A model generated the notes under the pieces. The model had not been told where the DNA came from, did not search any database, and worked only from the letters and a program-made list of their open reading frames with translations. From contig CAITVN010000238.1 in the NCBI GenBank assembly GCA_903895855.1, positions 41,094 to 105,093 of the forward strand: 64,000 bases of DNA, read 5' to 3'. The position numbers and the translations under genes were made by a program. The DNA is from Oligoflexia bacterium. GTDB taxonomy: Bacteria; Bdellovibrionota; UBA1018. Shown piece after piece: positions 24,689-32,837 of the stretch (position 1 is the stretch's first letter; every line of letters starts with the position of its first letter).

Positions 24689-25219
24689 ATGTTGTACGTT
24701 TGCTCAAAAGCCGTAACCACCCTGATCTTGATCTCTCTGCTGACTGCAGGCTGCGGTCGCGCACCTACAAGAACTACCGGAGAATTCGAGAAATACGTGC
24801 AGCGCTTCGAAGAAGATTCTGTCAAAGCAGGCGCGCCCGTCAAAGTAACTGATATTTTAGTTGAACGTAGAGTGCTGGGTGAAGGTCGCATGGCCATGTG
24901 TTCGAGGTCAGATACGAGTGATCTAGATCCTCCAACGGTCGGGGTTGATGGCGCCATTTTTGCGTCATTGACTGAAGTTGAGAGACAAGCTGTGATTAGT
25001 CACGAACTGGGGCACTGTGTTTTACACCGAGAACATCGTGATGAAGAAAATGAGTATGGTGTGCCACTGAGTATGATGAATTCTCATTCGATCAATATGC
25101 TCTTACTTGAGTCGAACGCTGAGTATTACAATGAAGAGCTCTTCAAGGGCCCACAGGTTTCGCCGGTGAAGCTAGAAACTAATCACGCTGAGATGGTATT
25201 TCCTATTGTGGCTAAATAA
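24689..25219 (+). CDS. Lipoprotein with zinc-protease motif HExxH
   Basis: 176 residues. The signal TLILISLLTAGC is a good lipobox. ERQAVISHELGHCVLHREHRDE has HELGH followed by a third His, the pattern HExxHxxxxxH of metzincin-like zinc proteases. The protein is small for a protease, and a Met-turn is not obvious, although PLSMMNSHSINML could serve. It would act at the envelope. The gene is 19 bases upstream of the GMC oxidoreductase gene on the same strand, probably one transcript. Confidence 0.6.
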   Translation: MLYVCSKAVTTLILISLLTAGCGRAPTRTTGEFEKYVQRFEEDSVKAGAPVKVTDILVERRVLGEGRMAMCSRSDTSDLDPPTVGVDGAIFASLTEVERQAVISHELGHCVLHREHRDEENEYGVPLSMMNSHSINMLLLESNAEYYNEELFKGPQVSPVKLETNHAEMVFPIVAK

Positions 25220-25238
25220 TCTGAGCTAAACTCTTTTC

Positions 25239-26849
25239 ATGAATCATCAAGACTTTGAGTGGGACTTCGTGATCGTTGGCTCTGGTTTCGGAGGGAGCGT
25301 CTCGGCGCTTCGTTTGACCGAAAAGGGTTATAAAGTTTTAGTCATTGAAAAAGGAAAACGTTTTGGTCCTGATGACTATGCCGTCACCAACTGGAATCTC
25401 TCACGGTACCTCTGGCTTCCCCTTTTGAGGTGCTTTGGCATTCAAAAGCTCACCCTCTTTTCAAACGTCCTGATTTTGAGCGGCGTGGGCGTGGGTGGCG
25501 GCTCTTTGGTCTATGCTAACACCCTACTCGAACCCGGCGATGAATTTTATCAGTCGTCGGCTTGGTCTAGTCTAGGTGATTGGAAAAAAGAACTATCAAT
25601 TCACTATCAGACAGCAAAAAAAATGCTAGGGGTCGTAAAGAACCCGCACCTCACGTTCATCGATCACGAAATGAAAGCGATTGCTGACCAGCTCGGCAAA
25701 GGCGACACCTTCAAACCTTCAGATGTCGGAGTTTATTTCGGCACCAACGGCAAAACAGTTCCTGATCCGTTCTTTAATGGTGAGGGTCCGGCGCGAACTG
25801 GCTGTAAACTCTGCGGTGGTTGTATGGTTGGATGTCGGCACGGGGCAAAAAACACGCTCGACAAAAACTACCTCTACTTGGCTGAGAAAAAAGGGGCAAA
25901 GGTCATGCCCGAGACTGAAGTTTTGAATCTCATACCTGATGAAGGAACCGGCAAATCGGGTTGGACTTTAGAAACCTGCAGTTCAACGGCTTGGATCAAG
26001 TCAACTACTCGCAATCGAATTCGTGCAAAAAAGGTCGTACTTTCTGGCGGCGTCTTAGGAACAGTGAGTCTTCTGCTGAAGTGCAAAAAAATCACTGAAT
26101 CGCTGCCCAGTTTGAGTCAAGCACTCGGCTTGAGTGTGCGCACCAATAGCGAGGCCCTCTTGGGAGTTACGGCCAAGCATGCTTCTGGTGAACGCAATTA
26201 CAGTGAAGGGGTCGCCATCACCTCGGTGTTTCACGCTGACGAACACACGCATATCGAGCCTGTTCGTTATCCAAAAGGCTCAAGCTTTATGCGTCTGCTC
26301 ACTGCCCCCATGGTTGACGGTGGGCCAGCATGGCTTCGCACATTCAAAATGTGCTACGGCATAGTCGCCCACCCCATTGATTTTTGTCGATCTTATCTCA
26401 AGTGGGGTTGGGCTGAAAACACCGTGATTTTCTTAGTCATGCAGACCCTCGACAATAAGATGAATTTGACCCTTGGGCGAAATCTCTTCACGGGGTTTAT
26501 GAAAAAAATGACGACGGCACTTGATAAAGATGCGCCGCCGGTTCCTTCTACCATACCGATTGGACACGATGTTGCGAGGGCGTTTGCAAAGAGCGTTGAT
26601 GGAATTCCGGCGAGTGCAGTCAATGAAGTGGTCTTGAACATTCCGACCACCGCTCATATTTTGGGCGGTTGTCCAATTGGTGCTGACGCGAAGACCGGGG
26701 TAATTGATTCTCAACATCGGGTCTTCGGATATGAAGGCCTTTGGGTTTGCGATGGGTCGGCAATTCCCGCGAACTTGGGTGTGAATCCGAGTCTCACCAT
26801 CACGGCCATGTCAGAACGAGCGATGAGCCTCATTGCGCCGAAAGGGTAA
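25239..26849 (+). CDS. GMC-type FAD oxidoreductase (cholesterol-oxidase-like)
   Basis: 536 residues. The N-terminal FAD-binding motif is DFVIVGSGFGGSVSALRL, followed by VLVIEKGKRF. A Cys-rich segment CKLCGGCMVGCRHGAKNTLDKNY occurs at about 193-215, seen in cholesterol-oxidase-like members. The C-terminus has THAHILGGCP-type residues (TTAHILGGCPIGAD) and LWVCDGSAIPANLGVNPSLTITAMSERAM, the GMC C-terminal signature. It should oxidise an alcohol or sterol-like substrate with FAD. The last codons lie within the 24-bp sequence duplicated at 28418, so the end of this gene is the site where the ATPase cassette inserted without damaging it. Confidence 0.85.
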   Translation: MNHQDFEWDFVIVGSGFGGSVSALRLTEKGYKVLVIEKGKRFGPDDYAVTNWNLSRYLWLPLLRCFGIQKLTLFSNVLILSGVGVGGGSLVYANTLLEPGDEFYQSSAWSSLGDWKKELSIHYQTAKKMLGVVKNPHLTFIDHEMKAIADQLGKGDTFKPSDVGVYFGTNGKTVPDPFFNGEGPARTGCKLCGGCMVGCRHGAKNTLDKNYLYLAEKKGAKVMPETEVLNLIPDEGTGKSGWTLETCSSTAWIKSTTRNRIRAKKVVLSGGVLGTVSLLLKCKKITESLPSLSQALGLSVRTNSEALLGVTAKHASGERNYSEGVAITSVFHADEHTHIEPVRYPKGSSFMRLLTAPMVDGGPAWLRTFKMCYGIVAHPIDFCRSYLKWGWAENTVIFLVMQTLDNKMNLTLGRNLFTGFMKKMTTALDKDAPPVPSTIPIGHDVARAFAKSVDGIPASAVNEVVLNIPTTAHILGGCPIGADAKTGVIDSQHRVFGYEGLWVCDGSAIPANLGVNPSLTITAMSERAMSLIAPKG

Positions 26850-26850
26850 A
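26827..26850. repeat. 24-bp direct repeat, left copy
   Basis: Identical over 24 bases to 28418-28441 (core CATTGCGCCGAAAGGG). It contains the last seven codons and stop of the GMC gene. The identity ends at both edges, so this is a defined duplication flanking the ATPase cassette. Confidence 0.9.
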
Positions 26851-26885
26851 TGGCAGCAGAAAAACCCTTTTGGGCCTGCCTCCTT

Positions 26886-26985
26886 AAAATTCCGCATATA
26901 GAGTGGTTTATATCTGAATGCGGAATATGAATACTATTGATAAAATTCCGCATACACATTAGATTTGGTTTCTATGCGGAATTTT
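26886..26985 (+). promoter_or_regulatory. Doubled inverted repeat covering the ATPase start codon
   Basis: Two units with a period of exactly 56 bp. Each begins with AAAATTCCGCATA (26886-26898 and 26942-26954), has a 19-base spacer of unrelated sequence, and ends with ATGCGGAAT (26918-26926 and 26974-26982). The arms are perfect inverted repeats. The second right arm is the start of the gene: its ATG is the start codon. Repeat arms conserved while spacers differ means a protein probably binds the arms; binding would hide the start codon. Confidence 0.8.
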
Positions 26986-28392
26986 ATCGGCCGAGGTCAA
27001 TACCTTAAATTATTCGAGACTGCCTGGGCACGCGATAGAAGTACCTTGATTGCGGTTTATGGTCGTCGTCGCGTCGGTAAAAGCTCTCTCATTCGGCAAT
27101 TTGCCAACCGAAAACAAACGTTGTTTTTTGAGGGTTTAGAGGGTGAATCGACGGCAACGCAAATCGCACATTTTTTAAAGCAATTGAGCGTTCAGGTTTC
27201 TGAGCCCCATTTGGCTGACCTTAAGTATTCAGATTGGTCTGATGTCTTTGCGCTTTTGAGTCAAATTCTGAATCGCTATTCAGATGTCGTTCTGGTCTTC
27301 GACGAACTGACCTGGATGGCGTCTTCGAGAAATAAGCTGGTAAGTCTGATTAAAGTGTTTTGGGATCAACATTGGAAGTCTCACCCTCACTGTGTTCTGA
27401 TCTTGTGTGGTTCGATTGCTTCGTGGATGGTCAAGAATGTGGTCAGGTCGAAGGCCCTCTATGGCAGAATTTCTCATCAAATTTTAGTTGAGCCCCTAGA
27501 TCCGAAGGAGGTGGCGCAATTTGTTGGTCAGGCAAGGGGTGAACAAGAGATTCTCGAGTATTTGTTGTGCTTTGGGGGAATTCCTCGCTACCTAGAGGAA
27601 TTTGATTTCAAAAAATCGATTTCATGGAACATCGAGCACGCTTGTCTTGCGCGGTCAGGATTTTTCTTTGAAGAGGCCGACAAAATTTTCTATAATCAGT
27701 TTAAAGAAACTCAAGTCTACAAAAAGATTGTTCATACGCTGCTCAGTAAAGGCCCTTCATCTCTAGATATCTTAGCTAAAGCGACTCGTCAGCCCACGGG
27801 TGGAGGATTTAAGGCCTATCTTGAAAATCTTCAGAGTGCTGGAATTATTTCAGGGCTATTTCAAATTCATCATTGGAAAGTTTCAAAGCAGGCAAAATAC
27901 TGTTTGTCTGATGAGTTTTTGGCGTTTGATGGAAAAATTCTTGGGCCTGTACGTCAGTCGCTCAGTGCGCGCACTGAGAAAGGCGCCTTTTTAAAGTGGA
28001 TTTCACCTCAATGGAACGCTTATTTGGGGTATGCCTTTGAGCGATTTTGTCAGAAGAATGCTCATCGAATTGCCGAACTTTTGGAAATCGATTCTCAAGT
28101 TAAAGGTGCGAGCGCCTTGATTCTCGAGGGATTAAAGAAAGGCACGAAGGCACAGTTGGATCTGGTATTCTTGAGACGAGATCCGGTCATTACGTACTGT
28201 GAGATCAAGTACAGTCGAAATCGATTAGGGCCAGAAGTCATTGCTGAAGTAGAGCAACGACATCAAAGAATACAGTGGCCTAAAGGTTGCTCTATTGAAA
28301 GAGTCTTGATCGTCAATCAAGAACCCGTCGATTCGGTCAGAAAAAGTGGCTATTTTCACCAGATTATTACAGCGAGTCAGCTGCTGAAGTAA
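26974..28392 (+). CDS. ATPase_2/DUF234 family ATPase with nuclease-like C-terminus
   Basis: 472 residues from the ATG at 26974 (a TTG at 26965 is less likely). Walker A is VYGRRRVGKSSLIRQF (about 29-44), Walker B VVLVFDELTW, sensor-like VLILCGSIASWM. A winged-helix region (SSLDILAKATRQPTGGGFKAYLENLQSAGII) follows. The DUF234 C-terminus contains QLDLVFLRRDPVITYCEIKYSR, an intact D ... E-I-K core of the PD-(D/E)xK fold. Such genes are frequent in archaea and scattered in bacteria, usually alone, with no settled role. Here the gene is the only content of a segment bounded by 24-bp repeats. Confidence 0.85.
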   Translation: MRNFIGRGQYLKLFETAWARDRSTLIAVYGRRRVGKSSLIRQFANRKQTLFFEGLEGESTATQIAHFLKQLSVQVSEPHLADLKYSDWSDVFALLSQILNRYSDVVLVFDELTWMASSRNKLVSLIKVFWDQHWKSHPHCVLILCGSIASWMVKNVVRSKALYGRISHQILVEPLDPKEVAQFVGQARGEQEILEYLLCFGGIPRYLEEFDFKKSISWNIEHACLARSGFFFEEADKIFYNQFKETQVYKKIVHTLLSKGPSSLDILAKATRQPTGGGFKAYLENLQSAGIISGLFQIHHWKVSKQAKYCLSDEFLAFDGKILGPVRQSLSARTEKGAFLKWISPQWNAYLGYAFERFCQKNAHRIAELLEIDSQVKGASALILEGLKKGTKAQLDLVFLRRDPVITYCEIKYSRNRLGPEVIAEVEQRHQRIQWPKGCSIERVLIVNQEPVDSVRKSGYFHQIITASQLLK

Positions 28393-28417
28393 ATGATTAA
28401 CGTTGGGGGTCTCGAAG

Positions 28418-28441
28418 GCCTCATTGCGCCGAAAGGGTAAA
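28418..28441. repeat. 24-bp direct repeat, right copy
   Basis: Exact copy of 26827-26850. On the minus strand it encodes the final FTLSAQ residues and stop codon (28421-28423) of the next gene, which means the duplicated sequence originally served as the 3' end of two convergent genes. Confidence 0.9.
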
Positions 28442-29005
28442 ACGCTGCTTCTTCTTTTCACAGCGTTTGGTTTTGAGATTGCACATCGAAAAACTGGCGG
28501 TGCCGACTAAGTTGGGCGGGTCTTTTTCGATTTTTCCAGTAACTGAAATTTGCGCCTGTTGAGATTCTCTCGGCCAGTCAGCCTCAGTGATTGAGTCAGG
28601 GTTGAGTTCTAAACCTTCTTGGGTGGTAAAGCTGACCAGAAAAGGTTCATTCAGGCCTACGGCGAGTAGCGGGTTGGTTGAAAAAACACTCAAGATGAGC
28701 TTGTCGCCTTTTTGTAGCAGTTTGAACCCGTAGGGGGGATTAGGGTCGATGGCAGTTCTTGGGTCAGGTTTCTCTTCGACCTCTTTTGGATTGATCGTGA
28801 TCGGCTTTTGATTTTTGACCGTCACCTCGAATCGCTGCCCTTTCGGTATGGGTTTTCCAACCGGTACAGCTGATCCCGACCAGGGCTTAAGAAAAGGATT
28901 CGGGCTCGGCTCAGTCGCTGGTGAATTGGGTGCGCCCCAAGCTACTTGCCAAGTGAGCAGCAATGTCGTTAGGTTCAATAAAGCTAGGTGATGTTTTGAT
29001 TTCAT
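28421..29005 (-). CDS. Exported protein of unknown function, Pro-rich
   Basis: 194 residues from the ATG at 29005; starts at 29026 or further upstream are possible but precede the signal peptide with polar sequence. The signal HLALLNLTTLLLTWQVAWGA is followed by a Pro-rich stretch and a beta-rich domain (RFEVTVKNQKPITI, GDKLILSVFSTNPLLAVGLNEPFLV). Near the end CNLKTKRCEKKKQ has a Cys pair, like the end of some DsbD-alpha or cytochrome-biogenesis domains, but the similarity is too weak to name it. It is divergent from tadA. Confidence 0.5.
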   Translation of the reverse strand: MKSKHHLALLNLTTLLLTWQVAWGAPNSPATEPSPNPFLKPWSGSAVPVGKPIPKGQRFEVTVKNQKPITINPKEVEEKPDPRTAIDPNPPYGFKLLQKGDKLILSVFSTNPLLAVGLNEPFLVSFTTQEGLELNPDSITEADWPRESQQAQISVTGKIEKDPPNLVGTASFSMCNLKTKRCEKKKQRFTLSAQ

Positions 29006-29046
29006 TTGGTTTCGCTCGGCACTCATGGGTACGTTATGAATCAAGT

Positions 29047-29544
29047 ATGAGCGATGCCACCCCAACTGTGAAGAACAATTTTGAATCGGCCATTGCGGTT
29101 GCGTTGGGTCTGGCCGAAGAAGCAGCAAAGAGAGATGAAGTGCCCGTTGGTGCGATCGTGTTAGATTCGAACGGCCAGATTATCGGGCGAGGGGCGAACG
29201 ATCGCGAGCAGACGCGCAATCCACTTCGACACGCTGAGATGATTGCGATTGAAGAAGCGGCCGGGTCGATGAAGTCGTGGCGTCTAACTGGGTGTACGTT
29301 GGTGGTCACGTTAGAGCCTTGTCTGATGTGCTTGGCCGCTGCACAACAAGCCAGAATTGGGCATGTGGTTTTCGCAGCCAAAGACCCCAAAGGCGGAGCC
29401 CTCTCTCTTGGGCACCATTTTCACGAAGACACTCGGCTCAATCACCGCTTCACGGTTGAGTATTTAGAAACCCCCGCTTGCGGCGAAGTATTGAGCCGGT
29501 TTTTCAAGCAGAAACGTTTGAACAAGGTAACTAACGAAAGCTAG
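29047..29544 (+). CDS. tadA: tRNA adenosine(34) deaminase TadA
   Basis: 165 residues from the ATG at 29047. HAEMIAIEEA supplies the zinc-binding His and catalytic Glu, and PCLMCLAAAQQARIGHVVFAA the two zinc-binding Cys of the cytidine/adenosine deaminase fold. DEVPVGAIVLDSNGQIIGRGAN and GGALSL are typical of TadA rather than of cytidine deaminases. TadA converts A34 to inosine in tRNA-Arg(ACG), an essential step in decoding. The length is normal. The stop lies 3 bases before the stop of the convergent PilZ gene. Confidence 0.92.
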   Translation: MSDATPTVKNNFESAIAVALGLAEEAAKRDEVPVGAIVLDSNGQIIGRGANDREQTRNPLRHAEMIAIEEAAGSMKSWRLTGCTLVVTLEPCLMCLAAAQQARIGHVVFAAKDPKGGALSLGHHFHEDTRLNHRFTVEYLETPACGEVLSRFFKQKRLNKVTNES

Positions 29545-29546
29545 TG

Positions 29547-30347
29547 CTAAACGGATAGATTGAGCGGCTCAGCTTGCAGTTCGAGCATTCGTCGAGAAAA
29601 TTCTTCTTCAGGCAGTAAGTATCGGCCTTGCCGGTAGAATCGACCAATTTTTCTCAATCGTTGCGTGATGGCCTTCATTGTTTTTTTCTTCGCTCGATCG
29701 AGCGGCGCGAATTTTAGACCCACTCCTTTGGGGTGAGTGACTGAGCTTTGACTTCTCCAGACGATTACGCCAGACATTTCCATTTGGGTTTTGAAAACTG
29801 AGAATCGAATGGTGATCCACTCGTCTTGCAGTAGGTCTTGTGAGATGCGAATAAAGACTCCGCCGGTACTCATATCGAGAATTTGGCCATCAGCTACAGC
29901 CCCGGTTGACCTGATAATCGTGGTCGGTATTTGTAGCCGGTATCGTGGATTACTCTCCCACCAACGAATCTTCGGCAGTAAATAAGGTACTGCGACTTCT
30001 CGGCCAATTCGAAAAATGAGATAAATCGAGACGATCAGCGAGCCAATAAAAATGCCAACGGGATTTTCGGCAGATCCATATTCGGCTAAGATAATGGCGA
30101 CCGAATAATTGATTAGAATATTTGTCAGAAGAAAAATGTACCAAGCCCAGCGTTTCATCTCCCAAAGTCCAAACCCGGTGAGCACCGCGATGAGAGATAA
30201 GAAGTAGTAAGAGGGAGATAGCAAGAGACGAACTAACGACAATGCAGGTACCGTAAAAAGAACCAGCGATACGCCTAAGAAGGCGATCGGAAATGCAAAA
30301 TACCCAATCGCTACGGCCTTTAAGAACCGTGTGGAATATTTCTTCAC
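29547..30347 (-). CDS. PilZ-domain membrane protein
   Basis: 266 residues. Four hydrophobic segments in the first 135 residues (VAIGYFAFPIAFLGVSLVLF, YYFLSLIAVLTGFGLW, YIFLLTNILINYSVAIIL, IFIGSLIVSIYLIF) anchor it in the inner membrane. A cytoplasmic PilZ domain follows: NPRYRLQIPTTI, DMSTGGVFIRI, ITIRFSV, SGVIVWRS and GVGLKF. PilZ domains bind cyclic di-GMP; the D-x-S-x-x-G motif is intact and the N-terminal Arg motif partly so. A tail of basic helices may bind a partner. It is probably a c-di-GMP responsive membrane effector. Confidence 0.8.
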   Translation of the reverse strand: MKKYSTRFLKAVAIGYFAFPIAFLGVSLVLFTVPALSLVRLLLSPSYYFLSLIAVLTGFGLWEMKRWAWYIFLLTNILINYSVAIILAEYGSAENPVGIFIGSLIVSIYLIFRIGREVAVPYLLPKIRWWESNPRYRLQIPTTIIRSTGAVADGQILDMSTGGVFIRISQDLLQDEWITIRFSVFKTQMEMSGVIVWRSQSSVTHPKGVGLKFAPLDRAKKKTMKAITQRLRKIGRFYRQGRYLLPEEEFSRRMLELQAEPLNLSV

Positions 30348-30397
30348 AGTTTTAGTTTAGCACGGCGAGTTGAAACTCGCCAAAGGGAAGATTTTGC

Positions 30398-30838
30398 CTA
30401 CTTTTGAATGAGCTCAAGGCTATCGCTACCACCCAGCATTGCCCGCACCACATCACCAAAGGCTAAAATGGTTTTCTGTGAGTAAACAACCCGGCCTTCT
30501 TCATTTTTGATAGTCAGATCGTTCAAGTCACCGTCATCGGCAAAGATTGAATCTTCAATCGTGGCCACAAACTTCTCGCCGTTTAGAGTGAAAGCAGCAG
30601 TTGCCTCGTCTATCTTGAGTTTTTCTGGGCATCGGCTTTCGATTCGCGAGTAAACCATGTTTCCGACTGAGTTTAGGCTGTAAGGCTGAACGGCGCACTC
30701 TTTTGTGAAGGCGGAGAGATCAGACGTCGAAAAAATTTCTGTGGCTAAAGCTGATTTGCTCAAATTAAAACTCACCAAGTTAAGCGCGAATGCGAGGGTT
30801 GATAATAGAGCGACTGAGTAATTTCTTGAATGCTTCAT
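30398..30838 (-). CDS. Small exported protein of unknown function
   Basis: 146 residues with an N-terminal signal sequence (SVALLSTLAFALNLVSFNLS ... ALA). The mature part has two Cys (FTKECAVQ, SRCPEKL) that could form a disulphide and beta-rich segments such as KFVATIEDSIFADDGDL. No family recognised. It is transcribed divergently from the first LysR gene, with 64 bases between the starts. In the usual LysR layout the divergent gene is the target, so it may be regulated by that protein; this is inference from position only. Confidence 0.5.
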   Translation of the reverse strand: MKHSRNYSVALLSTLAFALNLVSFNLSKSALATEIFSTSDLSAFTKECAVQPYSLNSVGNMVYSRIESRCPEKLKIDEATAAFTLNGEKFVATIEDSIFADDGDLNDLTIKNEEGRVVYSQKTILAFGDVVRAMLGGSDSLELIQK

Positions 30839-30902
30839 ATAATACCTTTACGGCGATATTGAACTTTCTGAAAGCGACTATTTAGCATAGAACTATTCCA
30901 TT

Positions 30903-31775
30903 ATGGAAATAGACCATCTAAAAATTATTCGAGTGTTAATGGCAGATCCGAACCTCAGTCGGGCGGCCGAACGATTGCACCTCACTCAGTCTGGTTTGTC
31001 AAAACGCCTGCAAGCAATCGAGCGAGAACTGGGATGTGACCTTTTTGAACGTCGCGGTCCCAAGGGTCTTCGCGTCTTGCCGCAAGCACTTGAGCTTGGG
31101 CAAGTGGCTGGTCGAATGCTTTCGGCCTGGGAGACCGCGGTAAAGCGGGTACAGCGCGAGGCTTCAGAACCTCCACATTTTGTTTTGGTGGGGCCCCCTC
31201 TTTTTTTGCGAGAAGTGGTCTTGCCTTGGTGGACCCTAAATTCTCAAAAATACCCAGAGATTCGCCTAGAGGTGCAAGTCGCCTCATTACAAGGGGTATC
31301 GCTTGACACGGTGGCTACTGACGCTGATGCCGGAATTCTTGAGCACAAAGAAGAACTCGGTGATTTTGTCTGCAAGCCCCTTTTTGTTGAAGAATGGGGA
31401 GTGGTTCGAAATCCATCGGTTCAAAAAACTGAGTTGAAAGATTACCTCTGGGGTACTTATTCACCGAGTGTGAACTTAGTTGACACGTGGTTGGTTCAAC
31501 GCCAGAAGATGCCTCCCCCGGTCTATCGCTTCTACTGGGAAGACATGACAGCGATCGCTGTTTGGGTGGCTAGCACTCCCGGTGCTGCCAGTGTTTTGCC
31601 TCATCATGCGATTCGTTGGCTTGAAAAAAAGAAGCGGGTAGTTTTCGAACCGTTGGGGGTCGATGCCACTAAGAAACTCTATTTGGCGTTCAAGAGAAAT
31701 AATCCGCATAAAAAGCTCATTCATGAGTTTCTTCAGCTTCAAAATGTTGATATCACTGAGCACGAATTGCGCTGA
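30903..31775 (+). CDS. LysR-type transcription regulator
   Basis: 290 residues. The N-terminal winged helix is typical: HLKIIRVLMADPNLSRAAERLHLTQSGLSKRLQAIERELGCDLFERR. The C-terminal effector domain is short and diverged. It binds DNA as a tetramer in this family. It is the first of two tandem LysR genes, and divergent from an exported protein gene at 30398-30838 which is a likely target. The effector is unknown. Confidence 0.9.
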   Translation: MEIDHLKIIRVLMADPNLSRAAERLHLTQSGLSKRLQAIERELGCDLFERRGPKGLRVLPQALELGQVAGRMLSAWETAVKRVQREASEPPHFVLVGPPLFLREVVLPWWTLNSQKYPEIRLEVQVASLQGVSLDTVATDADAGILEHKEELGDFVCKPLFVEEWGVVRNPSVQKTELKDYLWGTYSPSVNLVDTWLVQRQKMPPPVYRFYWEDMTAIAVWVASTPGAASVLPHHAIRWLEKKKRVVFEPLGVDATKKLYLAFKRNNPHKKLIHEFLQLQNVDITEHELR

Positions 31776-31778
31776 ATC

Positions 31779-31816
31779 AGCACTGAGTAAAATTCATGAG
31801 CACTGAGCAAAATTCA
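31779..31816 (+). repeat. Tandem 20-bp repeat before the second LysR gene
   Basis: AGCACTGAGTAAAATTCA (31779-31796) recurs at 31799-31816 with a single difference and a 20-bp period. A weaker third copy (CACTGAGCACGAATTGC) begins at 31754. The pair fills the space between the two LysR genes, 11 bases before the second start, a place suited to an autoregulatory site. It may also be a simple local duplication. Confidence 0.5.
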
Positions 31817-31827
31817 AAGGAGTCGCT

Positions 31828-32817
31828 ATGCAGCTTTCACAAATCAATCTGAATCACATTCGAGTCTTTGAAGTTGTTTACCGTACTAAAAGCATGACTG
31901 CTGCGGCAACTGAACTTCACTTGACCCAATCAGGGGTGAGTCAGCACGTCGCAACGCTTGAAGCGCAGTTAGGGGTGAAACTCTTTGATCGAGTCAAGAA
32001 ACGCTTAGTTCACACTTCTGATGCTGAAGAGTTGTATCTCGCCTGTGCGCACGGGTTGACCCAAATTCAAGATGGCCTGGCGGCTTTGAGTGGTGGCAAT
32101 GAAAAACTGTCGGGTTGGGTGCGAGTCGGCATGCCGATTGAATTCGGAAACAACCAAGTGCTGGCGCGATTAGGAAAATTTTCGTTAAAACACCCTCTCG
32201 TGCAGTTCAAGATCGTTTATGACTACGCCTCGGTGATGAACGAACAATTGTTAACGGGTGCACTCGATTGTGCGTTTGTCGATGACTTCGCTATGGACCA
32301 GTCGATTCAGGTCGAAGAAATTTATGAAGAGATTCTCGAAATGGTCGTTCAAAAAAATCTCTGGCAGAAGCTGACGCAAGCACAAGCGAGCTCGAAAAAA
32401 TCACAGGTGAGTTTTCTCACTGATCTCGATTTCGTTGATTATCAAATTGATGCGCCATTGGCCACTCGTTGGATTCGGCACCATTTTAAGCCAAAACACG
32501 TATCTCTTCGGGTGAAGGCCTGCGTGATGGATGTGAAAGGTGTGTCTCGTTTGGTTCAAGAAGGCCTTGGGCTTGGGGTGATACCTAGGCACGTGCTCGA
32601 ACAGTCGGCACGACTCAACGCTACCGTACAGGTGGTTGAGGGGGGGCCGAAGCCCTTGAAAAATCCGATCAGTTTAGCGGTCGTCAAAGGTCGCACCCAA
32701 TCGCGGGCTTCGCAGGCGCTCATTCAATTTATGAAAGAGAGTTTTTCACAAGAAAAATTACAAGAAAAACAAAGTGAAAAACCACAAGAAAGATCGGCTC
32801 CAAAAAAGAATTCGTGA
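31828..32817 (+). CDS. LysR-type transcription regulator
   Basis: 329 residues, ATG preceded by AAAGGAG 7 bases upstream. Winged helix: HIRVFEVVYRTKSMTAAATELHLTQSGVSQHVATLEAQLGVKLFDRV. The effector-binding domain has the usual pattern, WVRVGMPIEFGNNQVLARLGKFSLKHPLVQFKIVYD, and the LVQEGLGLGVIPRHV block near the end. A charged, Gln/Lys-rich tail of about 30 residues (SQEKLQEKQSEKPQERSAPK) is unusual. It follows another LysR gene by 52 bases; the two are only distantly similar. No obvious target gene is adjacent. Confidence 0.9.
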   Translation: MQLSQINLNHIRVFEVVYRTKSMTAAATELHLTQSGVSQHVATLEAQLGVKLFDRVKKRLVHTSDAEELYLACAHGLTQIQDGLAALSGGNEKLSGWVRVGMPIEFGNNQVLARLGKFSLKHPLVQFKIVYDYASVMNEQLLTGALDCAFVDDFAMDQSIQVEEIYEEILEMVVQKNLWQKLTQAQASSKKSQVSFLTDLDFVDYQIDAPLATRWIRHHFKPKHVSLRVKACVMDVKGVSRLVQEGLGLGVIPRHVLEQSARLNATVQVVEGGPKPLKNPISLAVVKGRTQSRASQALIQFMKESFSQEKLQEKQSEKPQERSAPKKNS

Positions 32818-32837
32818 GTAGAACCGAAATCAAGACC

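Larger units (their letters stand above)
26851..28441 (+). mobile_element. Solitary ATPase-nuclease cassette flanked by 24-bp duplication
   Basis: The 1567 bases between the two 24-bp copies carry only the ATPase_2/DUF234 gene, its doubled-palindrome operator and short flanks. The left copy encodes the end of the plus-strand GMC gene; the right copy encodes, on the minus strand, the last codons of the gene at 28421 (FTLSAQ and stop). Removing one copy and the insert would bring the two convergent genes to overlap tail to tail with both proteins unchanged. That is the mark of an insertion with target duplication or of site-specific integration. No transposase, recombinase or terminal inverted repeat is visible. 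Confidence 0.7.

Noticed and set aside
26851..28417. Conventional insertion sequence around the ATPase gene
   Set aside because: No transposase and no terminal inverted repeats; the only support for mobility is the flanking 24-bp direct repeat.
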